DNA of 5,812 nt from Trebonia sp. (GTDB lineage Bacteria > Actinomycetota > Actinomycetes > Streptosporangiales > Streptosporangiaceae): contig JASHPP010000494.1 in the NCBI GenBank assembly GCA_030038035.1, positions 1 through 5,812 on the forward strand. Direction: 5' to 3'. Every line of letters starts with the position of its first letter. Position 1 is the stretch's first letter. A program made the translations under genes and the position numbers. Below the pieces are notes generated by a model, which was given only the letters and a program-made list of their open reading frames with translations, did not search any database and was not told the origin of the DNA. Positions 1-5,074 of this stretch are shown piece after piece.

Positions 1-540
1 TACCGTGCCGTGGCCGCGGCGCAGGCCGGGCCAGGGCGGCGGGTCCTCGTCTGCGGACCGGGCACGATAGGGCTGCTGGCCGTCGCCTTCGCCAGCGTCG
101 CGGGGGCGGAAGTCCACGTTCTCGCGCTGGACTCCCGTCGCAGGGAACTCGCGGGCAAGCTCGGCGCCCGCCGGTACTGGATGGCCACTGACCCGCCGCG
201 GGACACCTACGACGCGGTCATCGACTGCACGGGCGATGAGGACGTCCCGTCAGCAGCACTCGCCCTGGTAGACCCCGGCGGGCGGATGGTCTGCATAGGC
301 CTTTCGCCGCGGCCAAGCCATATCGATACCCGTGACCTGACCCTGGGCGACATGACCGCCGTGGGCATCCTCGGGGCATCGGCGGGCCTCGCGCCTGCGA
401 TCGCGCACTATGGCGACGGCCGGGTCGCGCCGGGAGACCTCGCCGCGGTCGTGGTCGGCCTCGACCAGGCCGCGGCGGCGCTCGCCGGGCACGTCGACGC
501 CGAACCAGGCACGAAGATCCACATCGATCCCCGGCTGTGA
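1..540 (+). CDS. Zinc-type (MDR) alcohol dehydrogenase-like oxidoreductase, C-terminal part (5' truncated by window edge)
   Basis: This is the NAD(P)-binding half of a medium-chain dehydrogenase/reductase, a family that oxidises alcohols or polyols, or reduces the matching carbonyls, usually with a catalytic zinc. The frame is open from base 1, so the N-terminal catalytic and zinc-ligand region lies outside the window; the GTG at 10 is internal, not the start. Counting from the first visible codon, the Rossmann nucleotide loop GPGTIG is at residues 19-24. Strand beta-2 ends in Asp44, an acidic residue that in this family usually favours NAD over NADP. A typical DAVIDCTG strand follows, then a GG-RMV-CIG strand, and the usual C-terminal ending with a KIHIDP tail. 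About 180 residues are visible, roughly half of a normal MDR enzyme. The substrate cannot be told from this half. The stop codon sits inside a strong hairpin shared with the convergent reductase gene. Confidence 0.88.
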   Translation, partial: YRAVAAAQAGPGRRVLVCGPGTIGLLAVAFASVAGAEVHVLALDSRRRELAGKLGARRYWMATDPPRDTYDAVIDCTGDEDVPSAALALVDPGGRMVCIGLSPRPSHIDTRDLTLGDMTAVGILGASAGLAPAIAHYGDGRVAPGDLAAVVVGLDQAAAALAGHVDAEPGTKIHIDPRL

Positions 541-567
541 GCGCCGGCGGGCCGGCGCTCACAGCCG
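532..567. terminator. Bidirectional hairpin terminator between convergent genes
   Basis: Bases 532-548 and 551-567 are perfect reverse complements (17 bp) with only two bases between, so the real RNA loop would open a base pair or two. The left arm contains the last codons and the TGA (538-540) of the dehydrogenase, and the hairpin ends 20 bases before the reductase stop. There is no T-run on either side, as is common for actinobacterial hairpin-only terminators. Because the hairpin is symmetric it can serve transcripts from both sides. Confidence 0.8.
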
Positions 568-586
568 CGCCCGCAGGCGGGACGGG

Positions 587-1516
587 CTAGGCGTCCGCCG
601 GCCGCAGCCGCTGCCTGGCCTCCTCGTACAGGTCGTCGGGCAGCGGGCCCTTCTCCGCGACCGCGATGTTGGCGTCCAGGTGGCGGGGGTTGGCAGTGCC
701 CACGATCGTGCTCGACAGGCCGGGATGGCTCAGCGTGAAGCGGAGCACGAACTCCATCCGCGACATGCCAGCCCGCGCGAGCAGGTCGTCCACGCCCGCG
801 GCCTGCCAGCGGCGCTGGCCCTCGTCCGCGGCCAGGCCGATCGGGCCGGTGGTCCAGTTCTTGTCCTCGGCCGGGGCGCCGCGTGCGGCGCCGCCGCGGA
901 TCAGCGTGCCCGCGCCCGTGCCGGCAGCCGCCGTGATCAGGTCCTCGTGCTCGCGCTGCACCGCCGAATACGGGATCTGGAAGACGTCGAAGACGTCAAG
1001 GGCGATCTGTTCGGGCAGGTGCGGGAGGATGCCGGACATCCCGATGAAGCGGATCTTGCCCTCGTCCCGCAGTTCCCGCAGGGTCTCGACGGTGTGGTTG
1101 TCCCGCAGCGTGGCGACGCTCGGCGACAGGTGCACCTGCACGAGGTCGAGCCGGTCGGTGCGGAGCCGGCGCAGGCTCTGCTCGACGTCCGCCCGCACGT
1201 TGGCGGGGCTGTAGTCGTGCGGGTACGGCGGCGGGACGTCGGCCGGCACCTCGAGCAGGCAGCCGCACTTGGAGGCGAGGAAGTACTCATCCCGGCGGTG
1301 GCCGATCGAGGCGCCGATGAGCTCCTCGCTCCTGCCGTAATCGGGAGAGGTGTCGATGAGGTTGATCCCGCCGTCGAGCACCGCGTTCAGCAGGCGGCCC
1401 GCGTCCTCGTCGCCGATCTCGGGTCCCCTGGGGTGCCCTCTCAGTTCCATGGCCCCGTAGCCGAGAATCGTCACGTCCGCGCCGGTGCGCCCTAGGGTTC
1501 GTGTCTGGATCGCCAT
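587..1516 (-). CDS. Aldo/keto reductase
   Basis: A complete 309-residue aldo/keto reductase: a cytoplasmic (beta/alpha)8-barrel enzyme that reduces aldehydes or ketones with NADPH. The catalytic tetrad is visible: Asp55 and Tyr60 (DTSPDYG), Lys83 (LASKCG) and His129 (VQVHLS). Other family marks are the N-terminal LGRTG hairpin, the SEELIG helix after the Tyr, the strand KIRFIGMSG at 154-162, and the C-terminal cofactor segment with TIVGTANPRHLDAN near 270-283. The length is normal. The substrate is not evident; such enzymes include pyridoxal and sugar reductases as well as general detoxifying ones. The ATG at 1516 is chosen because the protein starts directly with the usual first strand, and because a promoter -10 lies only 6 bases upstream with no Shine-Dalgarno, suggesting a leaderless message. 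It is divergent from the SRPBCC gene 37 bases away, across a palindrome that could control both. Confidence 0.94.
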   Translation of the reverse strand: MAIQTRTLGRTGADVTILGYGAMELRGHPRGPEIGDEDAGRLLNAVLDGGINLIDTSPDYGRSEELIGASIGHRRDEYFLASKCGCLLEVPADVPPPYPHDYSPANVRADVEQSLRRLRTDRLDLVQVHLSPSVATLRDNHTVETLRELRDEGKIRFIGMSGILPHLPEQIALDVFDVFQIPYSAVQREHEDLITAAAGTGAGTLIRGGAARGAPAEDKNWTTGPIGLAADEGQRRWQAAGVDDLLARAGMSRMEFVLRFTLSHPGLSSTIVGTANPRHLDANIAVAEKGPLPDDLYEEARQRLRPADA

Positions 1517-1522
1517 GAGTGC

Positions 1523-1552
1523 ACGCTATCGCGGACCGCGATAATGGGTCAT
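1523..1552 (-). promoter_or_regulatory. Predicted leaderless promoter of the aldo/keto reductase
   Basis: Read on the minus strand there is ATGACC (1552-1547, four matches to TTGACA), an 18-base spacer, TAGCGT (1528-1523, fits TANNNT), then 6 bases and the ATG at 1516. This places the expected transcription start on or next to the A of the start codon. No purine-rich ribosome site is present. Prediction from motifs only. Confidence 0.45.
1527..1543. promoter_or_regulatory. 17-bp palindromic operator candidate in the divergent spacer
   Basis: TATCGCGG at 1527-1534, a single central A, and CCGCGATA at 1536-1543 form a perfect 8+8 palindrome. It occupies most of the 37-base spacer between the reductase and the SRPBCC gene, lies between the -35 and -10 of the reductase promoter, and covers most of the -10 of the SRPBCC promoter. 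A dimeric repressor bound here would block both. The binding protein is not evident in the window; the PadR operator candidate at 3112-3139 has an unrelated sequence. Confidence 0.5.
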
Positions 1553-1553
1553 C
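1540..1553 (+). promoter_or_regulatory. Predicted leaderless promoter (-10) of the SRPBCC gene
   Basis: GATAAT at 1540-1545 matches the -10 consensus at five of six positions and is followed by 8 bases and then the GTG at 1554, so the transcript would begin at or just before the start codon. No convincing -35 hexamer is seen at the usual spacing, and no Shine-Dalgarno precedes the GTG. Confidence 0.4.
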
Positions 1554-2024
1554 GTGGAGACACCCCTGACGCATGCAGAATCAATTGTCATCGCACGCTC
1601 CCCGCAAGACCTGTACGACATGGTCTCGGACGTGACACGGATGGGCGAGTGGAGCCCGGTGTGCACGGCGTGCTGGTGGGACGACGGCGACGGCCCGCGG
1701 GTCGGCGCGTGGTTCACCGGCCGGAACGAGACGCCGGAGCGGGGCGCATGGGAAACCCGGTCCCAGGTTGTCGCGGCCGCCCGCGGCGAGGAGTTCGCGT
1801 TCACGGTCGGCGGCACGTGGACACGGTGGGGCTATACGTTCACGGCCGTGCCTGGCGGCACCGAGGTGACCGAGTCCTGGCAGATGCTGCCCGACGGCCT
1901 CACGCGGTTCGAGAACCGGTTCGGGGCCGACGCGCAAACCCAGCTCGCCGACCGGTTCGAGGCGGCGCGGACCGGGATCCCGCACACGCTGGCCGCGCTC
2001 AAGCGGGCCGCCGAATCCGGGTGA
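1554..2024 (+). CDS. SRPBCC-family protein (polyketide cyclase/dehydrase-like)
   Basis: A 156-residue single-domain protein of the SRPBCC (START/Bet v1-like) fold, a helix-grip fold with a deep hydrophobic ligand pocket. The sequence pattern is typical: a first strand (IVIARSP, 11-17), the helix SPQDLYDMVSDVTRMGEWSP (16-35), a series of strands rich in Trp and Thr (FAFTVGGTWTRWGYTF near 81-96, GGTEVTESWQ at 101-110), and a long C-terminal helix from about 128 that ends in LAALKRAAE. Length is normal. Members include polyketide cyclases, but most small stand-alone ones are uncharacterised ligand-binding proteins, so a cyclase role should not be assumed. The GTG start at 1554 fits the first strand and the nearby -10. 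It shares a divergent control region with the aldo/keto reductase, which hints at related substrates. It ends in a palindrome shared with the convergent DUF2237 gene. Confidence 0.85.
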   Translation: METPLTHAESIVIARSPQDLYDMVSDVTRMGEWSPVCTACWWDDGDGPRVGAWFTGRNETPERGAWETRSQVVAAARGEEFAFTVGGTWTRWGYTFTAVPGGTEVTESWQMLPDGLTRFENRFGADAQTQLADRFEAARTGIPHTLAALKRAAESG

Positions 2025-2042
2025 CCGGACCGGCGCCGGTCA
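2022..2042. terminator. Compact bidirectional hairpin containing both stop codons
   Basis: TGACCGG (2022-2028) and CCGGTCA (2036-2042) are exact reverse complements with 7 bases between; a nested perfect 14-base palindrome lies at 2028-2041. The outer ends are the TGA of the SRPBCC gene and, on the other strand, the TGA of the DUF2237 gene. No T-run follows. It probably ends transcription in both directions, though the stem is short. Confidence 0.5.
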
Positions 2043-2441
2043 GCGCTCGGTGTCCTCGAGCGCGCTGGCGTCGGCCGGGACGTCGACGGAGTGCTGGCGC
2101 AGCGCGGACAGCGGCACGATCTCCAGCGCCCGCTCGTGCGTGGAGGCGAGCACGACGGGAGCGGCGACCCCGTCCTCGTGGGCGCGCAGCCAGTTCGCGG
2201 CGGTCACGCACCACCGGTCCCCCGGCACAAGTCCGGGGAAGCGATACTGCGGCATCGGCGTGGTCAGGTCATTGCCGATGCGGCGCTGGTGCTCCAGGAA
2301 CTCCTGGGTGACGACCGCGCAGACGGTGTGGCTCCCCACGTCCTCCGGCCCTGTGTTGCAGCAGCCGTCCCGGTAGAAACCGGTCAGCGGGTCAGTGCCA
2401 CATGGCTCAAGTTCGCCGCCGAGCACGTTTCGGTCGCCCAT
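2040..2441 (-). CDS. DUF2237 family protein
   Basis: A 133-residue protein recognised as DUF2237, a conserved bacterial family of unknown function. From the chosen start the hallmark block runs NVLGGELEPCGTDPLTGFYR (5-24) followed by DGCCNTGPEDVGSHTVCA (25-42). Later conserved blocks are EFLE and GNDLTTP (47-62), FPGLVPGDRWCV (68-79) with the following Trp helix, and APVVL-THE-ALE-VPL (94-111). Cys14, Cys27, Cys28, Cys41 and Cys78 with neighbouring acidic residues suggest metal binding or redox chemistry, but this is inference. The frame stays open to a TTG at 2477; I prefer the ATG at 2441 because family members begin close to the NVLGG block, the extra 12 residues look unconserved, and a well-formed promoter covers that stretch. 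The stop lies in the hairpin shared with the convergent SRPBCC gene. It lies 75 bases downstream of the membrane-protein gene but appears to have its own promoter. Confidence 0.9.
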   Translation of the reverse strand: MGDRNVLGGELEPCGTDPLTGFYRDGCCNTGPEDVGSHTVCAVVTQEFLEHQRRIGNDLTTPMPQYRFPGLVPGDRWCVTAANWLRAHEDGVAAPVVLASTHERALEIVPLSALRQHSVDVPADASALEDTER

Positions 2442-2447
2442 CCCAGA

Positions 2448-2477
2448 AGTATCGACAGCGCGGGTCTTAATCCGCAA
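2448..2477 (-). promoter_or_regulatory. Predicted leaderless promoter of the DUF2237 gene
   Basis: On the minus strand TTGCGG (2477-2472), an 18-base spacer, GATACT (2453-2448), 6 bases, then ATG at 2441. The geometry is the same as at the reductase gene and places the transcript start on the ATG. There is no Shine-Dalgarno. The TTG that would give a longer protein is the first part of the -35 hexamer, which argues against it being the start. Confidence 0.5.
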
Positions 2478-2516
2478 GACTCACCAGCCGATCGTGCGGT
2501 TCCCGACACGTGCAAT

Positions 2517-3062
2517 TCACATGCTGACGGTCATCGCGGCGAGCACGAACGTGATGATCGCCGCGAACCCGTGGGCGATGGGGACGAGCACGGCCGGGTT
2601 GGGCCTGATCGGGCGGTGCCGCGTCCCGCGGTAGTCATCCGCAAGCAGCCGCGCGATCATCTCGTCGGTGATCAGCGCGTGCTCAGGCGCGTCGGCCGCC
2701 TCCGCGGGGGTGTCCGGGACGACCATGGCCGCCTCGTCCCACGGCGCCGGGCCGCGGCGCTCGCCGGGCTTGCGCGCGGGGTAGGGCGTCCACAGCGTCA
2801 CCGTGCACAGCCCGAGCCCGACGGTCACGATCAAGATCCCGACCGCTGTCCACGCCAGCGCCCGCGCGCCGACGGCCAGGTAACAGGCCCACACGAGCAG
2901 GCCGGAGATGGCCAGCCCGGCGTGGCCGAAGATCAGCTGCGGCGGCAGCCCGCCAGTGCGGGCGCGCTCCCGGCGCAGGCCGCCGCGCACCAGCCAGGTC
3001 CGCAGCATGTAGCCGCCAAGGCTCGCGGTCAGCAGCCAGCTGATGAACGTCGCGATCCGCAT
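2517..3062 (-). CDS. Four-helix membrane protein of unknown function
   Basis: I do not recognise this family. Numbered from the upstream ATG at 3074 (185 residues), hydrophobic segments lie near 7-24, 47-69, 72-95 and 161-183, with a hydrophilic loop of about 65 residues before the last one that is rich in Pro, Ala, Asp and Glu. Arg-rich stretches follow the first helix (RGGLRRERAR, 30-39) and precede the last (YRGTRHRPIR, 148-157), suggesting both are on the cytoplasmic side. Two helices carry a histidine near their starts, His51 (FGHAGL) and His168 (IAHGFA), which could bind a cofactor such as haem, but no known motif supports this. I prefer the ATG at 3062 (181 residues): GGAG lies 6 bases upstream, whereas the ATG at 3074 has no ribosome site and contributes to that GGAG. 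It is divergent from padR, so PadR may regulate it. Confidence 0.72.
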   Translation of the reverse strand: MRIATFISWLLTASLGGYMLRTWLVRGGLRRERARTGGLPPQLIFGHAGLAISGLLVWACYLAVGARALAWTAVGILIVTVGLGLCTVTLWTPYPARKPGERRGPAPWDEAAMVVPDTPAEAADAPEHALITDEMIARLLADDYRGTRHRPIRPNPAVLVPIAHGFAAIITFVLAAMTVSM

Positions 3063-3068
3063 GGCTAT

Positions 3069-3072
3069 CTCC
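3069..3072 (-). promoter_or_regulatory. Ribosome binding site deciding the membrane-protein start
   Basis: GGAG on the minus strand, 6 bases before the ATG at 3062. Its first G is the third base of the alternative ATG at 3074, so only the 3062 start is well served. Confidence 0.55.
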
Positions 3073-3090
3073 ATGGCAGCAGGTCAGATC

Positions 3091-3096
3091 AGCATA
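3091..3096 (-). promoter_or_regulatory. Candidate -10 for the membrane-protein gene
   Basis: TATGCT on the minus strand fits TANNNT and would start transcription near 3084, leaving a leader of about 22 bases that contains the GGAG site. The -35 position falls in the left arm of the 3112-3139 inverted repeat but has a poor hexamer, so the promoter may be weak or need an activator. Confidence 0.35.
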
Positions 3097-3111
3097 GACC
3101 GCCCTCGACTA

Positions 3112-3139
3112 GTCCAGTCTTACATAGGTTAGACTGGAC
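3112..3139. promoter_or_regulatory. PadR operator candidate (inverted repeat)
   Basis: GTCCAGTCT (3112-3120) and AGACTGGAC (3131-3139) are exact 9-bp reverse complements around a 10-base AT-rich centre that itself keeps three symmetric pairs. The right arm overlaps the padR -10 and ends 3 bases before its ATG; the left arm overlies the -35 region of the divergent membrane-protein gene. A long inverted repeat next to the start of a padR gene is the usual pattern for PadR autorepression. Confidence 0.65.
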
Positions 3140-3142
3140 CAT
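3130..3142 (+). promoter_or_regulatory. Predicted -10 of padR, near-leaderless
   Basis: TAGACT at 3130-3135 fits TANNNT and is followed by 7 bases and then the ATG at 3143, so the transcript would begin at or next to the start codon. TCGACT at 3105-3110 is a possible -35 but leaves a long 19-base spacer. Only a weak GGA precedes the ATG. Confidence 0.4.
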
Positions 3143-3655
3143 ATGTCGTTCGTCGAGATCCTGATCCTCCGCCACCTCACCCGCCAGCCGGCGCACGGCT
3201 ACGAGCTGCGCAAGCGGGTGGAGAACACCACCGGGTTCCGGCTGAACAACAACTCGCTCTATCCGGCGCTGCGCCGCTTCGAGGAGGCCGGCGCGGTCAC
3301 CAGGACCGGGCAGCCGCAGGAAGGCCGGCCGCCGCGGATCGTGTACACGCTGACACCGGTCGGCCGCGAGATGCTCCACGACATGATCGCGGACCTGCCG
3401 CAGGACCAGGCCGGCGACGACTACGAGTTCATGGCGCGGCTGGGCCAGTTCGGCCTGCTGGACCCCGACGAGCGGCTGGCCGTCATCGCCGCGCGCGAGG
3501 CGGCCCTGGATGCGCGGCTCGCGCACTTCGCGCAGATGCGCACCAGGGCCGCCGGCGACCGGTGGGCGCAGGCGGTGACCGACGAGCTCATCCGCCGCGA
3601 CGAGGCCGAGCGCGGCTGGCTGGCCGGGCTGCGCACGCTCGCGGCGCAGCCGTGA
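3143..3655 (+). CDS. PadR-family transcriptional regulator
   Basis: A complete 170-residue PadR repressor that binds DNA as a dimer and is usually released by a small aromatic or drug-like ligand. The N-terminal winged helix shows the family signature: LRHLTRQPAHGYELRKRV (9-26), the recognition region LNNNSLYPALRRFEEAGAV (34-52), and the wing with GRPPRIVYTLTPVGREML (61-78). Residues from about 107 to 166 form the helical C-terminal dimerisation region (Vir_act_alpha_C type), so the protein is full length. It overlaps the following MFS gene by 4 bases (GTGA), so the two are probably translated together, and a 28-bp inverted repeat sits directly before its start. The expected role is repression of its own operon, and possibly of the divergent membrane protein, until a toxic compound enters the cell. 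Confidence 0.93.
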   Translation: MSFVEILILRHLTRQPAHGYELRKRVENTTGFRLNNNSLYPALRRFEEAGAVTRTGQPQEGRPPRIVYTLTPVGREMLHDMIADLPQDQAGDDYEFMARLGQFGLLDPDERLAVIAAREAALDARLAHFAQMRTRAAGDRWAQAVTDELIRRDEAERGWLAGLRTLAAQP

Positions 3656-4932
3656 CGCCGCGCGGGACCACCCTGGGCGGCACGGGGCCGCGGGCGGGCA
3701 CCGGCGTGGCGGCGGGCGCGGTCGTGCAGTACGCGATGCTCGCCGGGCCGCTGCTGTCCATGCTCGACTCCAGCGTCGTCAACGTGGCGGCCGAGCCGAT
3801 CGCGCGGTCCCTGCACGCGCCCCTGGACACCGTGCAGTGGACGGTCAGCGGATACCTGCTCGCGCTCGGCACGGGGCTGGCCGGCACCGCCTACCTCGCC
3901 AGGCGGTACGGGACGCGGCGCCTCTACCGGGCCAGCCTGGCGGCGTTCACCGCCGCGTCCGCGCTGTGCGCGCTCGCCCCCGGCATCGCCGCGCTGATCG
4001 CGTTCCGCGCCGTGCAGGGGCTTGTCGCCGCGCCGCTGGTGCCGCTGGCGATGTCCATGCTGCTTGGCAAGTCCGGCAAGGGGCGCTCCGTGTCCCCCGC
4101 CGCCGGGATCCTGCTGTTCGCCGCGCCGGCGCTCGGGCCGACCGTCGGCGGCGCGCTGATCGGGGCCGCCAGCTGGCGGCTCATCTTCGCGATCAATGTG
4201 CCGCTGGGGGCGCTGGCCACGTGCGCGGCGGGGCGGCTGGCGCAGGGAGCCGGCGGGGATCGTTCGGGAGACTATGAATTTGACCTTCCCGGGCTGGTGC
4301 TGCTCGCGGCGGGACTGCTGCTGGTGCTGCTCGGCGCGAACGAGGGCGGGACAGACGGGTGGGACGCCGCGGCATGCCTGGGGCCGCTGGTAGCGGGAGC
4401 GGTCCTGCTCGCGGTGTACGGGCGGTGGGCGGACGGGCGGGGGCGCCCGGCCCGGCCGGGGCGGCCGGGGCGCTCGGGGTCGCCGCTGGATCTGTCGCTG
4501 GCGCGACAGCCGGTCGCGGCGCTGTCCATGGGCCTGTGCGCGCTGGCCTCGGTGGTGACCTGGGCCGCGGTCTTCCTGCTGCCGGTTTTCGTGCAGTCGG
4601 TGCAGGGCCGGTCGGCGCTGGCCGCGGGCGTCGCGATGGCACCGCAGGGGCTGGTCACGGGGCTGTCCACCGTGCTCGGGTCGCGGGTGCTCACGCGGGT
4701 CACGGTGCGGTCGACCGTGTGCGCCGGGTTCCTCGTGCTTGGCGCGGGCAGCCTGCTGCTCGTGCTTGCCGGGCCGGGGACGCCGTTGTGGGCGATCGCG
4801 CTGCTGCTGGCGGTGCGCTCGGTGCACGCGCTGCACCTGACCGGGATAGTGATCGCGTGCGTGGCCGGCGCCGGCGCGGTGGGGGCGCTGTGGCTGCCTG
4901 CTGTGGCGAACACGAGCCTCGCGGGCGGGTAA
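3652..4932 (+). CDS. DHA2-type MFS drug efflux transporter, apparently internally shortened
   Basis: A 426-residue membrane exporter of the 14-helix DHA2 (EmrB/QacA) class, which expels drugs in exchange for protons. The GTG at 3652 is chosen because it overlaps the padR stop; the frame is open further upstream, inside padR. Visible marks: D39 and VVNV (42-45) in TM1, W63 and Y68, motif B R119-x-x-Q122-G123, motif C with GP (162-163), GG (166-167), WR (175-176) and INVP (181-184), and the FDLPGLVLL start of TM7. After the TM10 motif (AAGVAMAPQG), TM11 is normal, but AIALLLAVRS (381-390, TM12) runs directly into VHALHLTGIV (391-400), which resembles the start of the last helix. About 70 residues, the end of TM12 and all of TM13, seem lost in frame. 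The motif A Asp is also missing (LARRYG, 82-87). It may be a weak, altered or decaying pump. Confidence 0.85.
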   Translation: MTPRGTTLGGTGPRAGTGVAAGAVVQYAMLAGPLLSMLDSSVVNVAAEPIARSLHAPLDTVQWTVSGYLLALGTGLAGTAYLARRYGTRRLYRASLAAFTAASALCALAPGIAALIAFRAVQGLVAAPLVPLAMSMLLGKSGKGRSVSPAAGILLFAAPALGPTVGGALIGAASWRLIFAINVPLGALATCAAGRLAQGAGGDRSGDYEFDLPGLVLLAAGLLLVLLGANEGGTDGWDAAACLGPLVAGAVLLAVYGRWADGRGRPARPGRPGRSGSPLDLSLARQPVAALSMGLCALASVVTWAAVFLLPVFVQSVQGRSALAAGVAMAPQGLVTGLSTVLGSRVLTRVTVRSTVCAGFLVLGAGSLLLVLAGPGTPLWAIALLLAVRSVHALHLTGIVIACVAGAGAVGALWLPAVANTSLAGG

Positions 4933-4954
4933 TGAGAGGGTCCAGGCTTTTTCT
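4914..4954 (+). terminator. Weak terminator candidate after the MFS gene
   Basis: AGCCT (4915-4919) can pair with AGGCT (4944-4948), plus a G-T pair outside, and the right arm runs into a five-T run (4948-4952). The stem is only 5-6 bp and the loop is 24 bases, so this is a tentative call; the T-run is notable in such GC-rich surroundings. Confidence 0.25.
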
Positions 4955-4984
4955 AGCGCGTAGAGATTTTGCAGTACTGAACAT

Positions 4985-5015
4985 AAAAAGTCTTCGCCCA
5001 GAAAAAAGTCTTCGC
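4985..5015. repeat. Two-copy 13-bp direct repeat in the AT-rich spacer
   Basis: AAAAAGTCTTCGC occurs at 4985-4997 and again at 5003-5015, an 18-base period. The surrounding 4961-5010 has 18 G/C in 50 bases, far below the rest of the window. On the minus strand each copy reads GCGAAGAC followed by a T-run, so the repeat may be a doubled terminator tail for the exported-protein gene. Confidence 0.7.
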
Positions 5016-5035
5016 GATCACGCTGCGCGGAGAAG
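5002..5035 (-). terminator. Terminator candidate of the exported-protein gene
   Basis: On the minus strand, CTT (5035-5033), a 3-base bulge, CGCG (5029-5026), a 9-base loop, then CGCGAAG (5016-5010) can fold into an imperfect stem, followed by AC and six Ts (5007-5002). A second GCGAAGAC plus T-run copy lies just beyond. The stem is modest but the T-run supports an intrinsic terminator about 40 bases after the stop. Confidence 0.4.
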
Positions 5036-5074
5036 CGGGGCTAGCGGTCGTGCCGGATCCCGTGGTCGCCCAGG

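Noticed and set aside
875..892. Perfect 18-base palindrome (8-bp arms GGCGCCGC, 2-base loop) inside the reductase gene
   Set aside because: It encodes a Gly/Ala/Arg stretch where GC-rich codons give such symmetry by chance, and it lies mid-gene with no promoter-like context.
410..1495. Long open frame on the plus strand across the aldo/keto reductase
   Set aside because: It is antisense to a reductase with a complete catalytic tetrad, is Arg/Ala/Gly-rich without family motifs, and begins inside the dehydrogenase; it is a high-GC shadow frame.
3562..3651. Upstream extension of the MFS gene inside padR
   Set aside because: The extra 30 residues are Arg/Ala-rich antiparallel-frame noise within padR; the GTG overlapping the padR stop fits a coupled start and the usual length before TM1.
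4441..4490. Low-complexity GGCCGGGGC-type stretch in the MFS gene
   Set aside because: It encodes an Arg-Pro-Gly-rich loop between TM8 and TM9, a variable cytoplasmic linker in this family, rather than a repeat element.
3421..4836. Very long open frame (471 codons) on the minus strand across padR and the MFS gene
   Set aside because: Its product is dominated by Arg, Gln, Pro and His low-complexity sequence, and the plus-strand genes have clear families; GC-driven lack of stops explains it.
4933..5074. Possible attachment site or tRNA remnant in the AT-rich spacer
   Set aside because: No cloverleaf, tRNA 3' end or flanking integrase is visible; the short direct repeat is better explained by terminator-like tails.
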